Below, piece after piece: positions 63,070 through 64,000 of a stretch of 64,000 nt of DNA. The notes beneath the pieces are model-generated. The model made no database searches, had not been told where the DNA came from, and was given only the letters and a program-made list of their open reading frames with translations. Origin of the DNA: Pseudomonadota bacterium (lineage in GTDB: Bacteria > Pseudomonadota > Alphaproteobacteria > Rhizobiales > Rhizobiaceae); contig JAEWDP010000169.1 in assembly GCA_023390055.1 (NCBI GenBank), forward strand, positions 18,031 to 82,030. The letters run 5' to 3'. Positions within the stretch are counted from its first letter, which is position 1; each line of letters starts with the position of its first letter. The translations under genes were made by a program, and so were the position numbers.

Positions 63070-63663
63070 ATGGCTACTGCAGATACCCCACGCCCCCGTG
63101 GCCGTCCTCGCCGGTTCGATCCTGAGCAGGCCGTAGCGACAGCCCAGCGTCTCTTTCATGCCCGAGGCTACGACGCAGTCAGCGTTTCCGACGTGACTGA
63201 TGCGCTCGGCATCAACCCGCCGAGCTTTTACGCCGCCTTCGGAAGCAAAGCCGGCCTGTACGAACGGGTTCTCAAGCGATATCGTGAAACAGGTTCGATT
63301 CCATTCGCCGACCTTTTACGTACAGACCGCCCGGTGGCTGCCTCCCTCGCTGCAGTGCTCGAGGCGTCCGCCCATCAGTATGCGTCCAGTCCCGAGACAG
63401 CCGGCTGTCTTGTACTGGAGGGGACACATTGCAACGATGATGAGGTCCGCAAAGCAAACCGCGCCCTCCACCGAGCTGCTGAAGATTTGCTCCGGAACTA
63501 TATCGCGGAACGTCATCCCGAAGAAGCCAATAGTGTCACCGACTTCGTGAGTACCACAATGTTGGGTCTCTCTGCCAAGGCTCGCAATGGAGACAGCCGG
63601 GATCAGCTTCTCGCCACTGCCAGGCTTGCCAGCCTAGCGATTGCACAGGCTATTCGTGACTAA
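63070..63663 (+). CDS. bdcR: BdcR-like TetR-family regulator
   Basis: A 197-residue protein whose pattern matches E. coli BdcR (YjgJ) as I remember it: RGRPRRFDPEQAVATAQRLF, YDAVSVSDVTDALGINPPSF, YAAFGSKAGLYERVLKRY, AGCLVLEGTHCNDDEVR and a serine/alanine-rich end. The helix-turn-helix is DVTDALGINPPSFYAAF. ATG 63070 is chosen over an in-frame upstream start because it gives the family N-terminus. It is likely autorepressed through the motif at 63017-63038 and controls bdcA, 2.7 kb upstream. Confidence 0.9.
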   Translation: MATADTPRPRGRPRRFDPEQAVATAQRLFHARGYDAVSVSDVTDALGINPPSFYAAFGSKAGLYERVLKRYRETGSIPFADLLRTDRPVAASLAAVLEASAHQYASSPETAGCLVLEGTHCNDDEVRKANRALHRAAEDLLRNYIAERHPEEANSVTDFVSTTMLGLSAKARNGDSRDQLLATARLASLAIAQAIRD

Positions 63664-63860
63664 AATGCTGCGCAGTCCGCCTGGCGCGCATCGGCGTTAG
63701 ATTTTCCCGGTCCGGCGTCGATTGTGGCGGCGACCAATTGACCGTTGCCGCTCGAGGGCGCCCGTACACAAATATCGGGTGCACGGTATTCGTCATTATT
63801 GGTTGCATCAAGCGCTTCTTCGTTGAAACCTTCGTTTGATGCGCGAGGAACGAGCTTCAC
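63660..63860 (-). CDS. Possible small protein or fragment
   Basis: GTG 63860 opens a 66-codon frame overlapping the bdcR stop. The composition (EEALDATNNDEYRAPDICVR, SSGNGQLVAATIDAGPGKSN) looks protein-like, but no family or good ribosome binding site is seen. It may be a fragment of a longer lost gene. The rest of the window, to 64000, shows no further gene. Confidence 0.3.
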   Translation of the reverse strand: MKLVPRASNEGFNEEALDATNNDEYRAPDICVRAPSSGNGQLVAATIDAGPGKSNADARQADCAAF

Positions 63861-64000
63861 CTGAGTGCACGACCAGCAATTCTAAATGAAGCCTCCCTTA
63901 TCATTTCATCGTCCTAACTGAGCCTCGATTTCGGGGGGCGGCTTTGAATTAATCAAGGTCTGCATAAGCGTCCGCCAGTCAGGAAAGACAAGATATGCAG

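Overview
The window reads as chromosome of an alphaproteobacterium of the Rhizobiales, most likely Rhizobiaceae-like. Pointers are a DUF982 protein, a ROSE-type RNA thermometer on a small heat-shock gene, an ArsR-methyltransferase/metF pair, a choline/betaine-type ABC operon, a CbpA/CbpM pair and IS110 and IS701 remnants. GC content looks moderately high by eye. No rRNA, tRNA, CRISPR array, prophage or replication origin was seen. All family names come from recognising motifs by eye; no search was run.

Layout. 1-2.3 kb: a 25-residue membrane peptide between two terminators, then metF with its ArsR-type regulator and operator. 2.4-5.3 kb: cytochrome bd oxidase (cydA, cydB, DUF2474 peptide) with a CRP-like site upstream. 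5.4-10.7 kb: a decayed toxin with its intact antitoxin, then a molybdenum locus (DUF2478 protein, truncated trmO, molbindin, modE, modABC). 10.7-17.2 kb: a sugar- or glycerol-phosphate-type ABC importer with a metallophosphoesterase and a TetR regulator. 17.3-22.3 kb: an RND efflux pair and a divergent TetR regulator. 22.5-28.9 kb: a membrane diguanylate cyclase, an MFS transporter, an ECF sigma remnant, a PLP lyase and a VapBC module. 28.9-30.4 kb: an IS110-family element with a nonsense-interrupted transposase. 31.1-34.5 kb: a betaine/choline ABC operon. 34.7-43 kb: a TctDE-like two-component system flanked by two solute-binding proteins and followed by an Fbp/Afu-type ABC importer. 43.3-50 kb: ettA, then an operon of hydrolase, EamA exporter, CoA-transferase and ThDP enzyme. 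50.1-57.4 kb: a stress block (DUF982, hsp20 with ROSE, cbpA-cbpM, a glycosyltransferase and a debranching-type glycosidase). 57.6-58.7 kb: an internally deleted IS701-like element. 58.7-63.7 kb: a locus holding apparent counterparts of E. coli yjgH (RidA family), bdcA and bdcR, split by a duplicated secreted-peptide gene and an alpha/beta hydrolase.

How it fits together. Much of the window is small-molecule uptake and stress response. Two items are the most unusual. One is the bdc-type locus: bdcA and bdcR share a TTTATGTAGT-N6-TATATT motif, and tandem gene copies with repeated hairpin leaders lie between them. The other is the signalling/transport block at 34.7-43 kb, where two periplasmic binding proteins without their own permeases sit around a sensor kinase. 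Several elements are visibly decaying (toxin, trmO, sigma factor, both insertion sequences), marking the accessory parts of the window.
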